From positions 1,203,501 through 1,267,500 of the forward strand of contig JACAAK010000010.1 in the NCBI GenBank assembly GCA_025093985.1: 64,000 bases of DNA, given 5' to 3'. Position numbers and translations under genes: made by a program. Below, one piece after another: positions 22,824-35,933 of this stretch. The number at the start of each line of letters is the position of its first letter. The stretch's first letter is position 1. The notes under the pieces were generated by a model. That model did no database searches, had not been told where the DNA came from, and saw nothing but the letters and a program-made list of their open reading frames with translations. Source of the DNA: Calvatia gigantea (Eukaryota > Basidiomycota > Agaricomycetes > Agaricales > Lycoperdaceae).

Positions 22824-24763
22824 CTACCACGAAATCAATGATGGGTCGTCGCCAAAATAATTCCCTGCGAGTCCGGCCTCATAATCCCAATACGCATCCG
22901 TCATTAGTGCCTTCCCCAGCCCACATCTCTCCATAATAACAGCCACCCTCGCTTGATCCATTACCGGCCGCGCCTCTATCATCGACACCCCTAAGCGATC
23001 TGGTATAGGGGGCAAGGAATGAAAAATGGCTCTCGCTGACTCGACCTGGGCCAAATACGCCGCGTCGGAGGTCTTAGGCCGGTACTTCGTCTGGCTAACG
23101 AGGATGTTTTCTATACTTCCATACTCCTTGATGAATCTGTGTGCGCGCGAAGGGCCAACATTTTTGATTCGTTGAGAGAAGTCCGTGCCGAGAAGGATGG
23201 CAAAGTCGATGTATGCGTCCCTGGAGAGGTCGAGGGTCGCACGGACGTCGTGGCCATGAATGAGAACCAAAGGGTCACTCCGGCTCGAAATGTTACGAAT
23301 CAGTGGAGCTTCATACGCCAGGACATCCTAGAATTGCTCGGCGTGAATACTTAATCAATAATCGCGAAGCGGATAAAAGACTTACCGAATCCTCGCTGAC
23401 CACATAATCAGCTAGCCCATCTAAAACCATGGAGGAAGCCAACGCCTCCGCCTCGAACTCCCCTTCAATTTCATAACACAACACTCCCATCGCTTCCAAT
23501 ATCTCTCTTGACTCCTGGTAAGTGCTCTTCGTAGGCACACACATCCTTCTCTGATACGAACTCGCGACGACTTCGCTCTTCAAAGCAAGAGCGTCCAATC
23601 GGTCTTCCGCTGCACCAAGGACAAAGGTGTCAAGCGCGATTGCCGCCTGTTGTTTTGGAGGAGGTACGGTAACTGTCGGAGCGAGAGTGGCAGGGGTCGT
23701 AGCAAGTGTGAGTTCCGTCCCAGACCTTGTCTTCCTCCAACATAAGTTCACACTGAGTCTTGCTCAGAACAAGATCTTCAGGAATAACCATTGCGCCGTC
23801 CACTACCGAAACGAGATCCGATGCAGGCACTCCAGGTGAACTCTCCGGCAAGGGCAGAGATGCAACTTTAGATATGCTCGACCTAAAATCGCGATAGGCG
23901 CTCAATAAACTGGCCTTTAAATCCCGTACCAAAGGAAATTCGGTGGGATACCCCAACGCCGCAGGCATACCAAGACCCACAAAACCGGAGTCCTGTGGTT
24001 GCATAGGCCCAGACGTCAAGGCATCATCCGGCACGAAAATTTTACCTTGTGGTTCGGTGTGGAGGGGAGCTTCCTGCAGCACACGTAGCTGCTCCCCGAC
24101 GGGCCCTAACCCCTCGACGGTACCCACGGTCCCAGCGCCACCTCTTGGATTGAGCCTTGACAGCGTCTCCGCTATGCTACTTTTTCCTGAATCATCCAAG
24201 GAATGAAGACCTGCCATAATTGCTTTTAACTTCTGGAGTCGTTTTGTACGCTGAGAGTTCCAGTGTTCCGCGGGACACGTCGAGTTGTCTCGTTTCTTTC
24301 CTTCTTACAAGCTACGGGTGCAACAAACATTGAGATTAATAACTTTAAACGCGCGTGAGAGTGGGCTCACCTCTTCGGCCTTCGCTTGGCTCCTCTGTCG
24401 TCCGTCAAATACGCACACAGCCGAGACGCTACTCTCCTTCATCTCTTTTGCAAGATGATACCACCCAAGCACATGTCGAAACGGGTGCGGTGAAGGTGCA
24501 TAATGTAATCGTTGAGTTATCAGCGTTCCGTCACTATAAAATGTAGAAGCACTGGCGTCAGAATCTCATTGTCCACGAACGCGAGTGACACTGGGTACCA
24601 ACATTACCAGTCTCTTCCCAGACAGGTCGCCTAGTCCTATGTGGTAGCTTATGAATAACCTGTGGACTATATCAACTCGTCAACCGCAACATTCAAAGTG
24701 GAATAACAGAAGCCACACGCACTAAGTCCTTTGCAAAAACGGAATCAAACCTAAAACTCCCAT
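22824..24763 (-). CDS. XPG/FEN1-like PIN-domain nuclease with two apparent frameshifts
   Basis: A structure-specific nuclease of the XPG/Rad2 superfamily, of a fungal type with an N-terminal XPG-N region. It starts MGVLGLIPFLQRT and continues YPQVIHKLPHR, LGDLSGKRLVIDGTLITQRL, HVLGWYHLAKEMKESS and VCVFDGRQRSQAKAEE. After a variable middle come TYQESREILEAMGVLCYEIE with GEFEAEALAS, SEDSDVLAYEAPLIR and the helix-two-turn-helix part LLGTDFSQRIKNVGPSRAHR. The acidic metal ligands are all present (the Asp of IDGT and VFDG, both Glu of EGEFEAE, both Asp of EDSD, the Asp of GTDF). Introns fit well, including one with a GTTGGT donor. Two places need one base removed to stay in frame: after LPHR near 24645 and after GTLEL near 24251. 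Either the assembly has small errors or the gene is decaying. Confidence 0.82.
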
Positions 24764-25195
24764 GAACGATGTTGCGGTATCAGAGTTCTTGTCTAAGTGC
24801 CCAAATTGTAGGCACTATTAAATATTATGTCCGAGGCTTGTTTGGGTCTTTATGGCCACAAAGGCCATGTATAAATACTGAGCCTCGAACGTAGACCAGG
24901 GCGTAAGGTATGGCGGTCCTGTCCAAGCGCGAATGCCTTTTCGGGAAGATGTGGTGCAGCAAAATCACGACGTTATCCACGTGATGCAATAATCCGCGGC
25001 CAGCCCATTCCGGTGTGCACTGGCACCAAAGACTGGCACAGTTGCCGACGCACGATTGAAAAGAAAATCTGAACATTTCACCAGGCACGGTAGCTAAACT
25101 AATACATCCTGCAATGGTATGCACATACGCCAGGTATTACCACAATCCACATTGCGGCATTGACCATCAGCCCTCGACTTTTTGTTGTTGCAAAA
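24764..25195. other. intergenic, nothing recognised
   Basis: Between the alpha-COP stop and the nuclease start, both on the minus strand. It should contain the nuclease promoter. A 99-codon minus frame at 24825-25124 shows no family features. Confidence 0.45.
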
Positions 25196-28100
25196 TCACC
25201 AAGCCGCAGGTAGACCCGTGGCAGGTGCGCCAATCACTGTCAGTTCCATCAACGAGTCAAGCTGATCCTTGAACTGTGGTAGATACGCAGCATCCGTGTA
25301 CGGACAGTGCACTGACGGTGATCCCTTGTAGATCGGCGTATACGTTGCAGCGCAAATCTCGAAAGGCGTAAACTCGTCATAGGAAATCTCCACTGCATTC
25401 CGTGGGTTGCGATCGCCAGCCGCAATACGTTGCCGCGCCTGTGGATAAATCAATTATCAGCCATCAGAAATCCTTGTATAACAAAAAAAGCCGGTTGGAC
25501 CTGTGCAGCAATCTTGGGATCAGGGTTGAGTTCTAACAATCGTTTCGCGAAACGTGCAGCGTGGGCTTGATTATTCGCCTTAGCGAATGCGCCAATGGCA
25601 CTACGAAGTGCAATCTGGAGGTGAGGGGGTTGCAATTGACAGTGTGTAAAGTAGGCAGCCAATTCGAGGTTTCTCCGGGTGTTGTCGGGTTCTTGCTCCG
25701 CGACCCGCCTTCGCTCAAGCTCGATGGAAACACCAAGTAGGTATTCCCTGGCAGAGGTTACAGTGTCTCTCCACTAATAGTGATGAGGTCAGTACTGCGT
25801 ACAGAACACACCAAAACACCAGCACGGACCTGTTTGGCCTCTTCGTCTGAAGAAATAACGACCAACAGCAAAGTGTGCAAGACTAAGCGGAAGGCCGCTT
25901 GCGCCTCAGCGAGTTTATTACCCGACACAAATCGATAACCCTCCGTCAGCTCCGACCGTACAGATTGCAATGAACGTGCTGCGACAGGTAATACTTTACT
26001 TGGGACGGATTCCCCAGGATTGCGCCTGACGTGCAGTTTAAGGGGAGGAAGGGAGGCGAAAGGAGAGAGGTAGACATGTGAGGAGCGGTATATCGACAAG
26101 AACAGAGGTTTGAGGGGCTCAAAGTTTTCAACACCGAATTGACGCTTAAGTAGCTACTCATTGTTGTCAATCAATGGCATGACGAGATGCTGAGGTGTTA
26201 CTCACCTGCATAGCTGATTCAAACGATCCTCCCGCAACGTGGTCAGCCGCTAATGGCGAATTGCGCACCCAAAGCTCTACCTCATCCACACCAGGTGCCG
26301 CACCAGCACCGAGTTCTTCTTCCTCAGCAGCCTCTTCAACGTGCTCCTCCTCTGCATCTTGGAACTCCCCACCATCTGCGTCCAATTCCCAGCCACCCTC
26401 CTCAGGATCAATTTCTTCGTGAATCTCCTCATCCTTGGCCCAAGCATCTAATGCAGAGGATGCGGCCGCGTTGGCATCTCCGTTGACATACGAAGGCTCG
26501 ACGCCACCTTCCAGGGCGCCATTTACCAGCGCACGGTCGAAGAAGTTCTCGCCTTGTGAAATTGCCGGCCAGTTGAGGTTTTCAGTTGAGGTAATAACGA
26601 GCGGAGGTCGGAGCGTTGATGCGCCGTACACAGGTACGTCATCAATATCGGCCTCGCTTAAACCAGCAGCCTCCAGAATTTCAGCAGCAAGATCATCCAT
26701 TCCATTTCCTTTCGCAGTCAAGTATGCCAATGGATCTGTATATCGCCATGAAAAACACCTGCAATCTCAAGGACGAAGTAGAACATACGAAGACCAACAT
26801 CTCTCAACACCGCAATCCTACCGGCAACGTCACCAGCATACAGCGCATTGTGGAAGCGAGACATAGGATCACCACGAGCATCCGCAATCTTCTGCATCTT
26901 CGACAACTTCTCGGTACTACCAGTGGCAAGGTAGAGGAAGGAGAGCTTATCGAAGTTTTTAGTCTGTTGGTAGGCCTTTTCAACAACCTAGACACTTGCT
27001 TCAGCGATTAGGTGATGCAGTATGGGCACTAAGGGCAGACCTTGTGGTTGCCTTGTTTTAAAGCCTGTTGTGCTAATCTTTCCCAGCAATCAGGTCGATT
27101 AATCTGTTTCGCAGTCTCCATCGCGACATCAAGGTTACCGCATTCTATAGCGAGCTCAAAGCGGGTGTTGGTATCTTGGACGAAGTGCAGCGCGATCTAG
27201 AACAAGCCTGAACACTAGGACGCATCCAGGGATCAGACACACATACCTCAGGGAAACCTTTTTGTTGCAGGTATGAGATGATACTCTGACCAAGGAGGTT
27301 AGATGTCCGAATGATATACAACATCTCTTCATAGTTGTTCTTGATAAGCGCGAGCTTAAAGCGGTATTCAGTTGGGTCAAAGGTGATTGTACGAGGACGA
27401 GCCGATCGGTCAAGGCAGTGTACTGTCTTCCCCTTCACACGAGTAAGATATACAGGGTTATCCAAAGTGCAGATCACACCATGGTCACTGGTGAATGATT
27501 GAGCAACGTTGACAACCAAAACGTAACTGCCGTAACTCACCCTTGTGAAAGGCAATACTTGACATGGTTCAGAGTCGAGTAGAGAAACACGCCGGAATCG
27601 TCCCAAGCGCCAGACTTAATTCGGATGGTCTCGTGGACCAAAGTATGCTGCGAAAAGTTTTTGTTGGCGATGGTAATAGCTAGGTGTCTCGATGAGCGAT
27701 GGACGGATGCATTCAAGTTGAGGACTTACTATGCTTGCTCATGAGGGCAACAAGTGTCCCATCGTTACTCCAGACTACGTACTTCACAGGCGGACTATTA
27801 AGTTCGGCGATGGTCTTCTGCTGTTGAATATCGTAGAGAACCACGGAAGATGTGGAACTCAGGATAAGGCAAGCAGTGCCTCCGTAGAAAATTTCATTCG
27901 TTTGAACAGGGGGTTTGATTGTTTTGACGGCCGAGTTAGAGAGATCCCGAACTTCGATGAGCTATGGCCGCCATCAATCAGCATTTCTAATTCTTCGAGA
28001 GAAAATCGTGCACACCTGCGTGGCCTTGTTCAACACAGCGAACCTGTTCCTCGCGACAAAAATAGCACTCTGACCGTTACCCCTCTTTCCATCCACACTC

Positions 28101-29562
28101 GAATCCTTGACCTCCCCTTGCGCTGATTGAGGTAAAGACGCCAGCTCGTACAGCCCATTGTCGGAGTTGATAGTCAAGATGACGGACCGCTCGGCTGGGT
28201 TAAAACTGATTGTCCTCGGGGGAACATAGGGACTACCAAACTTGCGCTACGCTGAGGAGTCCAAGGTCTGAGCCAGTATTCAGGTCGTATGACCGAACAT
28301 ATTTATCCCGTACGTAATAGAGTGTATCCTGGTGCACGGTAAATGCTGGTCGCTCACGTTCGAGCTTGAATACGATCAAACCACTGTCATGTCCAGCAGC
28401 GAAGAGATTGAGGTTCGGGTGTGCAGCAAGGACCCAGAACCTGTCTTGCTCCCGTCGGAACGTTTGGATGGCAGTCCTCTTCGCCAAATCCCAAACCCGA
28501 ACAGTCTTGTCCTCGCCGCAAGAAACGATGAGCTCGTGCTTCGGGTGGAATAATGCACTTGAAACGTTATTGAAATGGCCTCTGCACGAATCAACCTCCC
28601 AAGCCCGAGTTTCGCTCATCCTCCATATTTTGATAACACGATCATCAGCAGCCGAGATGATGAGTGGGAGGGTAGGGTGGAACATCGCGAAGTTAACACC
28701 ACGATCATGACCTTCAAGGACATATTTGACTGTAGAAAAGTTGTCGAATGTTTCGAAGTGGGTAGATCCGGGACCTCCCCCGCCACCCATCCCCCCTCCA
28801 GGGCCACCTTGATTCGGTGAACCTTTGCGAAGGCCTGAGATGTCCCAGACCCGAACTGTCTGATCCATTGACGTAGAGACCACGAGGTCTTCTTTTGGAT
28901 GGAACTGAGCGGACATGACATAGTGCGAATGACCGGTGAGAATTGCGATGCATTGACGGGAGGTACTATTCCATATCCGAATGGTTTGATCGTCAGATGC
29001 AGAAAGCTGAGGAGACCGTTCAAAGAAATGCCATGTAATGACGCAAAACACCTACAATCCAAGGCATCTCGTGATGAAATTGCACAGTTCGAACATAATC
29101 CAAGTGGCCCAGTAACGTGAACAGACAACGCCGGTTTTGTGGCCGGATATCTGGAGTTTATCAAGAATTACGATCCTTAATCTCGAGTGATCCACTGGCC
29201 GCTGCTCACCCCAAACCTTTATTTTGTAATCGTCTCCTCCAGTCACCAAAAGCGCACGAGTAGGATGTATAGCCACTCCCCGGACAGGGCCTACGTAACT
29301 TTTCAATTCATAAACACCTCAAGTCCATGTAGCCGTAGCTGACCTTCATGTTCCTCGAATCTATCAACCAGTACTCCCATTCGGTAATTCCAAAGCTGCA
29401 CACTTCCATTGTGCAGCGATGCCGCGAGAAGGGGCTGCGTAGGATGAAATGCAAGCCCTGGATTCGCAAACTAATTTAAAGGTCTACTCATCCCATATAA
29501 CGCCAGTACTCACCCTTCACGCGGTTGCTTTTCGATTCGAATTTCGTGAGCATTACCGACAT
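25196..29562 (-). CDS. COPA: coatomer subunit alpha (alpha-COP)
   Basis: Alpha-COP is the scaffold subunit of the COPI coat, which returns cargo from Golgi to ER. The gene starts [17 protein letters not shown] at 29562, then [20 protein letters not shown] and the N-terminal WD40 propeller ([100 protein letters not shown]). A Gly-rich insert ([15 protein letters not shown]) sits in one propeller loop. The second propeller and alpha-solenoid follow ([40 protein letters not shown]), an acidic stretch ([20 protein letters not shown]) and the C-terminal domain that binds epsilon-COP ([25 protein letters not shown]). Many short introns divide it; all main blocks are present and I saw no lesion. Confidence 0.96.
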
Positions 29563-30280
29563 GCTCGCAATATGTGTGTGGGCACTTCCTACACAAAAAA
29601 TACGAGTGCCGTTGATGAATTACAGGAAGGTGGAGAGAGACAAACGGGTCCTGAACAGATAGATGTTAATGATTTTTACACGCGCTTTTGCGCTTCAGGA
29701 GACGTGGCTGCTGAACGTGGGAATCAATGATTAGTGTCACGTTACCTCGCAGAGTTTGATACGCCTCAGGGCTTGCAGAATGCAGGCAACTTGTCACCTC
29801 ACCCATGGAAAATCCCTTGACTTCGCTGCCTTGAGATATATTCTGGGATCAAAGTATTCTTGCATCAAAAGCTAGCAAAAGGAGGCTACACATATTTGCC
29901 GAGTATTGGTGGCTTTGCCATCCCCCCACAGCGCTCAACAAAGTCCTTCAATGCCTGTTGTCAACAGGCTAGAGATCCCACCTTAGCGAAGGGATATAGA
30001 CTATGGTCCACGGTCAACCTGGCGCAAGCCAACCCGGTCACAGACAGTCCGAGTGATCGTCACTTTGTGTTCCGTCGACCGGAATATCTGGAACACTGCC
30101 CACAAAAGGGGGTGGGGGAGGCAACTCCAGTTGAAACATTTTCAACCTCAACATTCGACGTACTTGTTGAATCAACAACCGCGGGGGAGAACGGCAAGCA
30201 ACAACGGGTGCGTACCCACCACACCACACATTGACCCTTTACTGAACACCCGCCACCGTAGAAATATCGGAAGACAAAGT
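29563..30280. other. upstream region between alpha-COP and the coiled-coil gene
   Basis: About 0.7 kb between divergent genes. A 124-codon plus-strand frame at 29860-30234 has no features I recognise and is probably chance. Promoters of both genes are expected here. Confidence 0.4.
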
Positions 30281-30691
30281 ATGCATTCCACTGATCCCAC
30301 CGAAGATGATAAAGGCCACATTTCCAGTTGTGCGTTTCAGTCTCGGGGTTATCAACGTTGATCTGGGCTGATTCGTCCTCAGCACCTCGGCCCACCCTTG
30401 CCGAGGCACAACCAAGCACCACCAAGGTCAATGGTGACGCTCAAATGAGACCAGATACACAAAGCCCAGAGCTCGAGGGGACTCTGCCAGTCCATGACCT
30501 CGTGTTACAGATGCGAGAAACCCTGGCGATGCTCCAAAAGGCCTTGGAAAATACTGCTGAGGCGTTGGACTTGTTAGAGGATGGTATCATTAGTATGTAT
30601 CCTTTACACTCCGTGCGCACCAATCATTGATATTGAATTTCCAAAAGCCAGAAAGGCCATGCTCGCCTTATTGGAGCTTACAGAGGACTGA
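30281..30691 (+). CDS. small coiled-coil protein, family not recognised
   Basis: Three exons read in frame. The first begins MHSTDPTEDDKGHIS. A 56-nt intron (GTTGTG...CCTCAG) precedes PRPTLAEAQPSTTKVNGDAQ and a helical stretch (HDLVLQMRETLAMLQKALEN, TAEALDLLEDGII). An intron with a consensus GTATGT donor leads to RKAMLALLELTED and TGA. The product is about 100 residues with heptad-like leucines, as in subunits of larger complexes. I cannot assign it to a complex. The clean splice phases support a real gene. Confidence 0.6.
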
Positions 30692-31462
30692 GTTCGATCC
30701 AGCCATGCCATTTTAATAAAATCAGTATACTAGCACCTTCTATTATCATGTATCTCATTCCCCTCTAAACTGCCATTATCCCCGGCCATCCATCTGTCAC
30801 TTGACTCCTGTGCTACTTTTCCGGGGACATCTTGACCCGCTTTTACTGAGCATTCAGAGACATGAACTCCCTTAAAATTTAAGTTTTCCTTGGTGGACCC
30901 AGTCGCCCCGACATGGCACGACCAGTGCCAACAAGGGTGTCGCCGGGCTCACTCCCGTCCCTGTTGGGATACCAGGAGATTTTACCGGGGAAATGAGGGG
31001 AGCGCGTGGAATGTCCAAGACCACCACCCACTCCCTGTATTGTTGGATGCTCTCAACAGTCCGAAATTTTGGGATTCCCGAGTGTACAAAAAATTTCAAA
31101 CAATCCTTAGCTGGGCCCCGCGACAAACAGAGTAAAAAAAATGCATAGCGGCTTGTGTTGGGTATTTGCATTGTTGCAGCTTAAACACATCGGGTGTCCC
31201 TAATGCCTTCACGGGTGGTGTTTTCTTTAGGGGGTTATTCATCTGCGATAACAAAGTATAATTGTACGGGTACGCTAAGATATCCGCAACAACGATTGCA
31301 ATACGGGAGTATAAAAATCAAGAATAATTAAGACAATAACTAATGTAAAACGGTTTTCAGGACCACCAGCCATCGGTCTAAAGGACAGTTGTGCAACTTT
31401 TGAACGATTGTCCGTCGCTAGCCGGTTCAGAACAAGCCTAGGCATTTGACGAGGCTGGAACA
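30692..31462. other. intergenic, nothing recognised
   Basis: Convergent region between the coiled-coil gene (+) and D2 (-). No supported gene or repeat. Confidence 0.45.
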
Positions 31463-33217
31463 CTAGGCAATATGATGCTTGTGGTCTGCGAAGACCATCT
31501 CGGATATTGTGGACCGAGTCTCACGCCCGACTGTCTTCATGTCTGAGATATTACGATAGCGGCTGACACCTTTCCCCCCAGTGTGGCTGAAATCGTCGAC
31601 CGTATCGAAATGGGTGGTAACTGAATCCTGAACCCGGATTTGGATACTTCTTGTCTTCCCGAAAGACAAAGACTGACCCCAGCCGTCAGCTTGTTTAATG
31701 GGAAAGGTGTATTGTGTACAATACCGTTGTCATCTCGACAGTCTCAGCAAGCATTTCCTGCAATCCTCCCCGCATATTCAGCGTGTGGATCAGGGTCTGG
31801 AAAGTCCCAGTCCATGTCATTGGGGTGTTGCAAACGAGGGGATTTCTTACGTTTGTGTAGATACGACCCAGAGGAATGGCGAACATGCCGTATAGTTGGG
31901 TATTTGGCATAACGACTGAAGATACATTGTTGAGAGGCCGGTCCCAAAAAGGCTCAACTCATGATTAACGAACCGAAGAATATAAGATTTCCGGCGGCGC
32001 AGATAGTTGAAAAGATTCCCGTTTGAATGGCACCACGGATAAGCCGATGGATAACATTATCCGTCGCCCTAAAACCCGTCTTTGACGTCCAAAGCTCGTA
32101 GGCCATAACACCTGTAGTTTGTCAGCTCAGTATTTGGTGTCAAACTAATCCGGACTTCAACATACAGGCAATGGATACGTCGAGCACCATCTGAACAACA
32201 AGCCACCACATCGACAAGGTAACCAAGGAGCCAAGTTTGTCCAGGCTAAATACAGGCCGGTGAATATACCTAAATATACAGTCAGATGACATCCCACTTA
32301 CTCTTTAATCACCCAAGCTCTAAAGCATAGTCTCAGTTGTGGTGTCATATAAAAGAGCGGGGTTACGTACTTGGCTCCAGCAGCCACCGCAGTAGAGAAT
32401 GAAACCAAGCTACTAACAACGAAGACCAGGAACAGCCATAGTCGCCCATTGAGCCGGTAGATGCTGTTTACTACGGAATCAGAGGTCAGTCCCACATGGA
32501 CAAATGTGGTCTCACCGATAACTCAGGAATATATGTGTGATAATCGCTGCTACGGCGGTCCCCATTGGAGTAAATGTGTACGGCCACAAGGCCTCTAACA
32601 TATGACTTCAAACCCATTCTTTGTGGACGACCCGGCTTTTCGAGAACCTACCTCCGACAATAACAGGGTTATTGAAGTTGGTCACACTGTCAAACGTGCC
32701 AGTAAGGTATAGTGTTAATGGTAATAATTCATATTCCTACAAGTATCCCCATGCCATGTAAACAACGCTAAGAGAATTTCAGCGGGAGCCGGGGAACAGA
32801 AAAACGGAAGGTAACTCACGCGCAACTGTGGAATATGTCGACGATCAACAGGATCGCTACCGAAAGCCTTGGTGAATTCTCTGGTATCAGCGGATAGTTC
32901 GGCACATCCCAAATATCTGTACCTGGCCCACCATGGATCCTTGAATTCTGGTTAATACTCAATGGTCAATTCCGTGTTGGGACGCAAATGAAACGAGGTC
33001 CAACGCACTGCAATCATAATATGTGATGAACTGGGTCGTCACGATGCCAAATAGGTAGGTATTGACTGAGGAACGACGTTGAGTAAGATTTTCTAAGGAG
33101 AGGCAATATAATACGTGCGGGAAATGCCCACAAGAAGCACTCCTATTAGAACCATGAGCAACTGGCAGCATTGATAAAGCTATCGAACCTACCAAGATTC
33201 AGGTCATACTGACCCAT
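31463..33217 (-). CDS. DUF6534-type multi-pass membrane protein (D2)
   Basis: A paralogue of D1 with the same layout. It starts MGQYDLNL at 33217; then VLLVGI, NTYLFGIVTTQFITYY, EFKDPWWAR joined to LSVAILLIVDIFHSCA, VYMAWG, ALWPYTFTPMGTAVAAIITH, RLNGRLWLFLVFVVSSLVSF and a tail with SFGKTRSIQIRVQDSVTTHF. The intron after VLLVGI lies where D1 has a GT-AG intron, but here the base pair at the phase-correct donor is GC (GCACGT), so it would be a GC-AG intron. The joint after EFKDPWW uses GTACAG...CCAAG. Several membrane segments are visible. Function is unknown for the family. Confidence 0.8.
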
Positions 33218-34304
33218 TGTTAAGGAAGAAGATTGAGGCAGTCTTTGACGCTGTCTAGCATTGAAGGCGCTCTCATTTTAACGGCGGTTTGTACACCCCC
33301 CTCCATGCCAAGCCCAAACATAATTGCAGGGGCGGTGGTAAAAGCAGTTTCCTAACTCCCATGATTGAATGCTTCCTATTCTTAGCCTCTCGTTAGTATC
33401 CGTCGGAATGAATATGTTGGTCGTAAGCCTTACTACGAGGATGGGGCTCTAGAACGGTAAAGGAGCGAGCCGAGAATTCCCCCACAATCCTCACAACCCC
33501 AAAGTGCTGCGTCATATCCCACTGGGATCGTGTCAGAAATGCTATGGCGAGTCAACGAAAGATCAATCGCACTAGATCATGAAGGTAACACCAAATTTGG
33601 ACCCACACCCAGCCACTCAGATAACCTATGAGTGACAAAGTTGTTCGGTTCAGGACCAGTGTGACAGACAATTATTTGAGTATCTTTTGAGCAAATTAAC
33701 AGGGTGTCTCGACAGGTTTTTCGCGCTGGTCGGGAGGATGGTTCAAGCAAGCCCCTTGCCCCACAGTTTTGACATTGGTCTTCAAAGGGAATAAATCATG
33801 AAGGAGGGTGGCCTTGCGATTACCACGGACGGCGGTCAATGCCATTCTACTTGGAGGAAGAAAGCATCCGCTGTCACGAACAGTGCGGGCCAGACTGTCA
33901 CTTTGGCCCTCACAATACAGCCCAGGGAAGTTCGATAGTCTTGGGCCTGGCAACGTTCTTACCTGACCTATGAACCTTATAACCCCGTTTGTTGAAGTAG
34001 CCTTAAAAAGCCGGGTCCAAAATTCGTGATAATTTGATTACTACAAGCTGGGATCCATTCTGTAGCAGGTATCCCCATCGCGGGACATTACCCTCCCGAT
34101 GACTAGACTACTTTTGTCGAACTCACAACGTTATTACAACGGGAATGTTTACACCGTAGGCACAAATCAGCTCCCTACGCAGCGCCCACGTATCAGTGGC
34201 GGGGAGGCCTTTCAAGGCGGCACTGGCCAAAGGGAGAGCGCGGTAAGTATCTGACGTTGTCGTTGTCACTGAGGCGGATGTAGTCCAGGACGGGGCCCGG
34301 TCAA
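33218..34304. other. intergenic, no gene supported
   Basis: About 1.1 kb between D2 (start) and P2 (stop), both minus. An 85-codon minus frame at 33696-33953 shows no domain, no signal peptide and no splice partner. Should contain the D2 promoter. Confidence 0.45.
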
Positions 34305-35933
34305 CTACACCATGGATCCTCCTGTGTTAGGTTTGCGCTTCCATCGGAAAAGCGTTACCAAATGGTGAGATGAGATGGCAGGGAAGGTTCCTGGGGCGGT
34401 GACGGAGACAAAAGCAACGCACGCCAAAACAAGGACGCCGACGAATGTGGCGGCAGCGTTCAGGCTCAGGTGCGAAAGCCCAATGTATAACCAGTGACCA
34501 AAGAACACGAGAAGGCCCCAGTTAAAAAACGCGGTTGGGAGAGCAAAGGCAAACGCGAGGCGTTGGAATTTATATACCCCGGAGGCACGATCGCTGATCC
34601 AGTCGATCTGCGAAGAGGAGGGTCAGGTGTCTTCGCATCTCGTGTATTCGAAACGCATACCGCGATAGAGGCGTTTCTGTGTTCAATCCTGCCATCATGT
34701 TGTTGGGTCAAAGCGAGTGAAGTCAAGAGACTTGCGCCGAAGCATGCAGCTGAGAGAGCTGCGACTGTTTGCGAAGCAAGGAGCACAAAAAATGCACCAT
34801 GAAGGCTGTAAGGCAACGGGATTAGCAAATGAGTGCCTAGGCCTGATGCATACTCACAATAACATTAAGAAATCCAGCATGTATTGCTCCCTCCATTCCT
34901 TCAGCGCATTTTCAAGGAAAGAGTGTACGCGGTGAGAGTAAACATATTTGTCCACGAAAAGGGAGTTCAGCTTGGTGCGGTATCTCTCCGATTTCCCGAA
35001 TGTCAGGAACGACATGACTCGCTTGATGTATCCCTCGCGCTCATCTTCCTGATCACTGAGAATAGACATTGTTGAGTCGAGTCGAGGAGTTTCTTCTCCA
35101 TATTGGTTGTAGAACCTGTTGTACACTGAAAAGTAGTGAGGACATGCGTGGACGAGAAAAGTGGTTGCAGAACTTACGAACGAGGTACCACGCGCGGGCT
35201 ATTGTGCTTACAACTTCCGGTTCTCGAGTCCGACCCTGGCAATCCTTTAAAACGACTCGAAAGGCTTCCGTGTCGACAGGTCCATAGGTGAACGCCGATG
35301 TGAGGGAAGTTATCTGGTCTTCATCCAGTTGGAGCAAAAGTCTTTCTAAATTGCTGTTGTAGCTCACCTATTCTCGCATGAATGAAGATGTCCAAAAGCT
35401 TAGAGAGAGCGGCCTCAGGTAAGCCACCGAAATGAGCGGGAAAGCGGTCAATGTGTGCCCAATACTGGGCTTCAAGTTGTGTTCCTGTATCACCTATGGG
35501 TAAGAAGGGATGGGGTCTCGTCGAGGAGACGTACGCAAATGCGAGGAGGAAACGACTTCCGGAAGCCCAAGACTATCTGTCTCAAAATCTTCGAGCCAGA
35601 AGAGCGTTTGATCCTTCCTATCAACAGCGTAGTATAGACAGTCTTTGTCGTCGTCGAGGCGAATACAAAGCTCCACGTTTGTGAGTTCAACATCCTTCTC
35701 TTTGAGGCGAGGGGTGAGACGCTCAATCCACTTCTCAGCCTCTGCTGCAATCTCAGCGCTGTACATCCAGGATTCCGTTACAGTAGAAAACGGGCCAGCG
35801 TGGTGAAAGTAGACTTTCCCCTCAGGTTGGACATGGGAAAACCAGTTTGGAGGTAAGTAGGTTGGCCTAACTAAATATCAGTCTCTCTACTCGGGAGGTC
35901 GCCGATTTGCTTACGATGACTGTGCGCCGGCAT
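34305..35933 (-). CDS. WW-like, multi-pass membrane protein (P2)
   Basis: Seven exons keep frame and give 445 residues: 35933-35915, 35870-35535, 35493-35368, 35318-35178, 35125-34858, 34805-34661 and 34607-34305. The short first exon encodes MPAHSH. Next come a WW-like module (LPPNWFSHVQPEGKVYFHHA) and the half-WW motif (CLYYAVDRKDQTLFWLEDF), then LEAQYWAHIDRFPAHFGGLP, DQITSLTSAFTYGPVDTEAF, a helical part and at least three hydrophobic segments (GAFFVLLASQTVAALSAACF; LLVFFGHWLYIGLSHLSL; AATFVGVLVLACVAFVSV). Compared with P1 and P3 it lacks the long disordered N-terminus and several introns, so it is the most diverged of the three. Role unknown. Confidence 0.85.

Noticed and set aside
33696..33953. 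85-codon minus-strand frame as a gene
   Set aside because: No domain, no signal peptide, no splice partners and ordinary length for chance in GC-balanced DNA.
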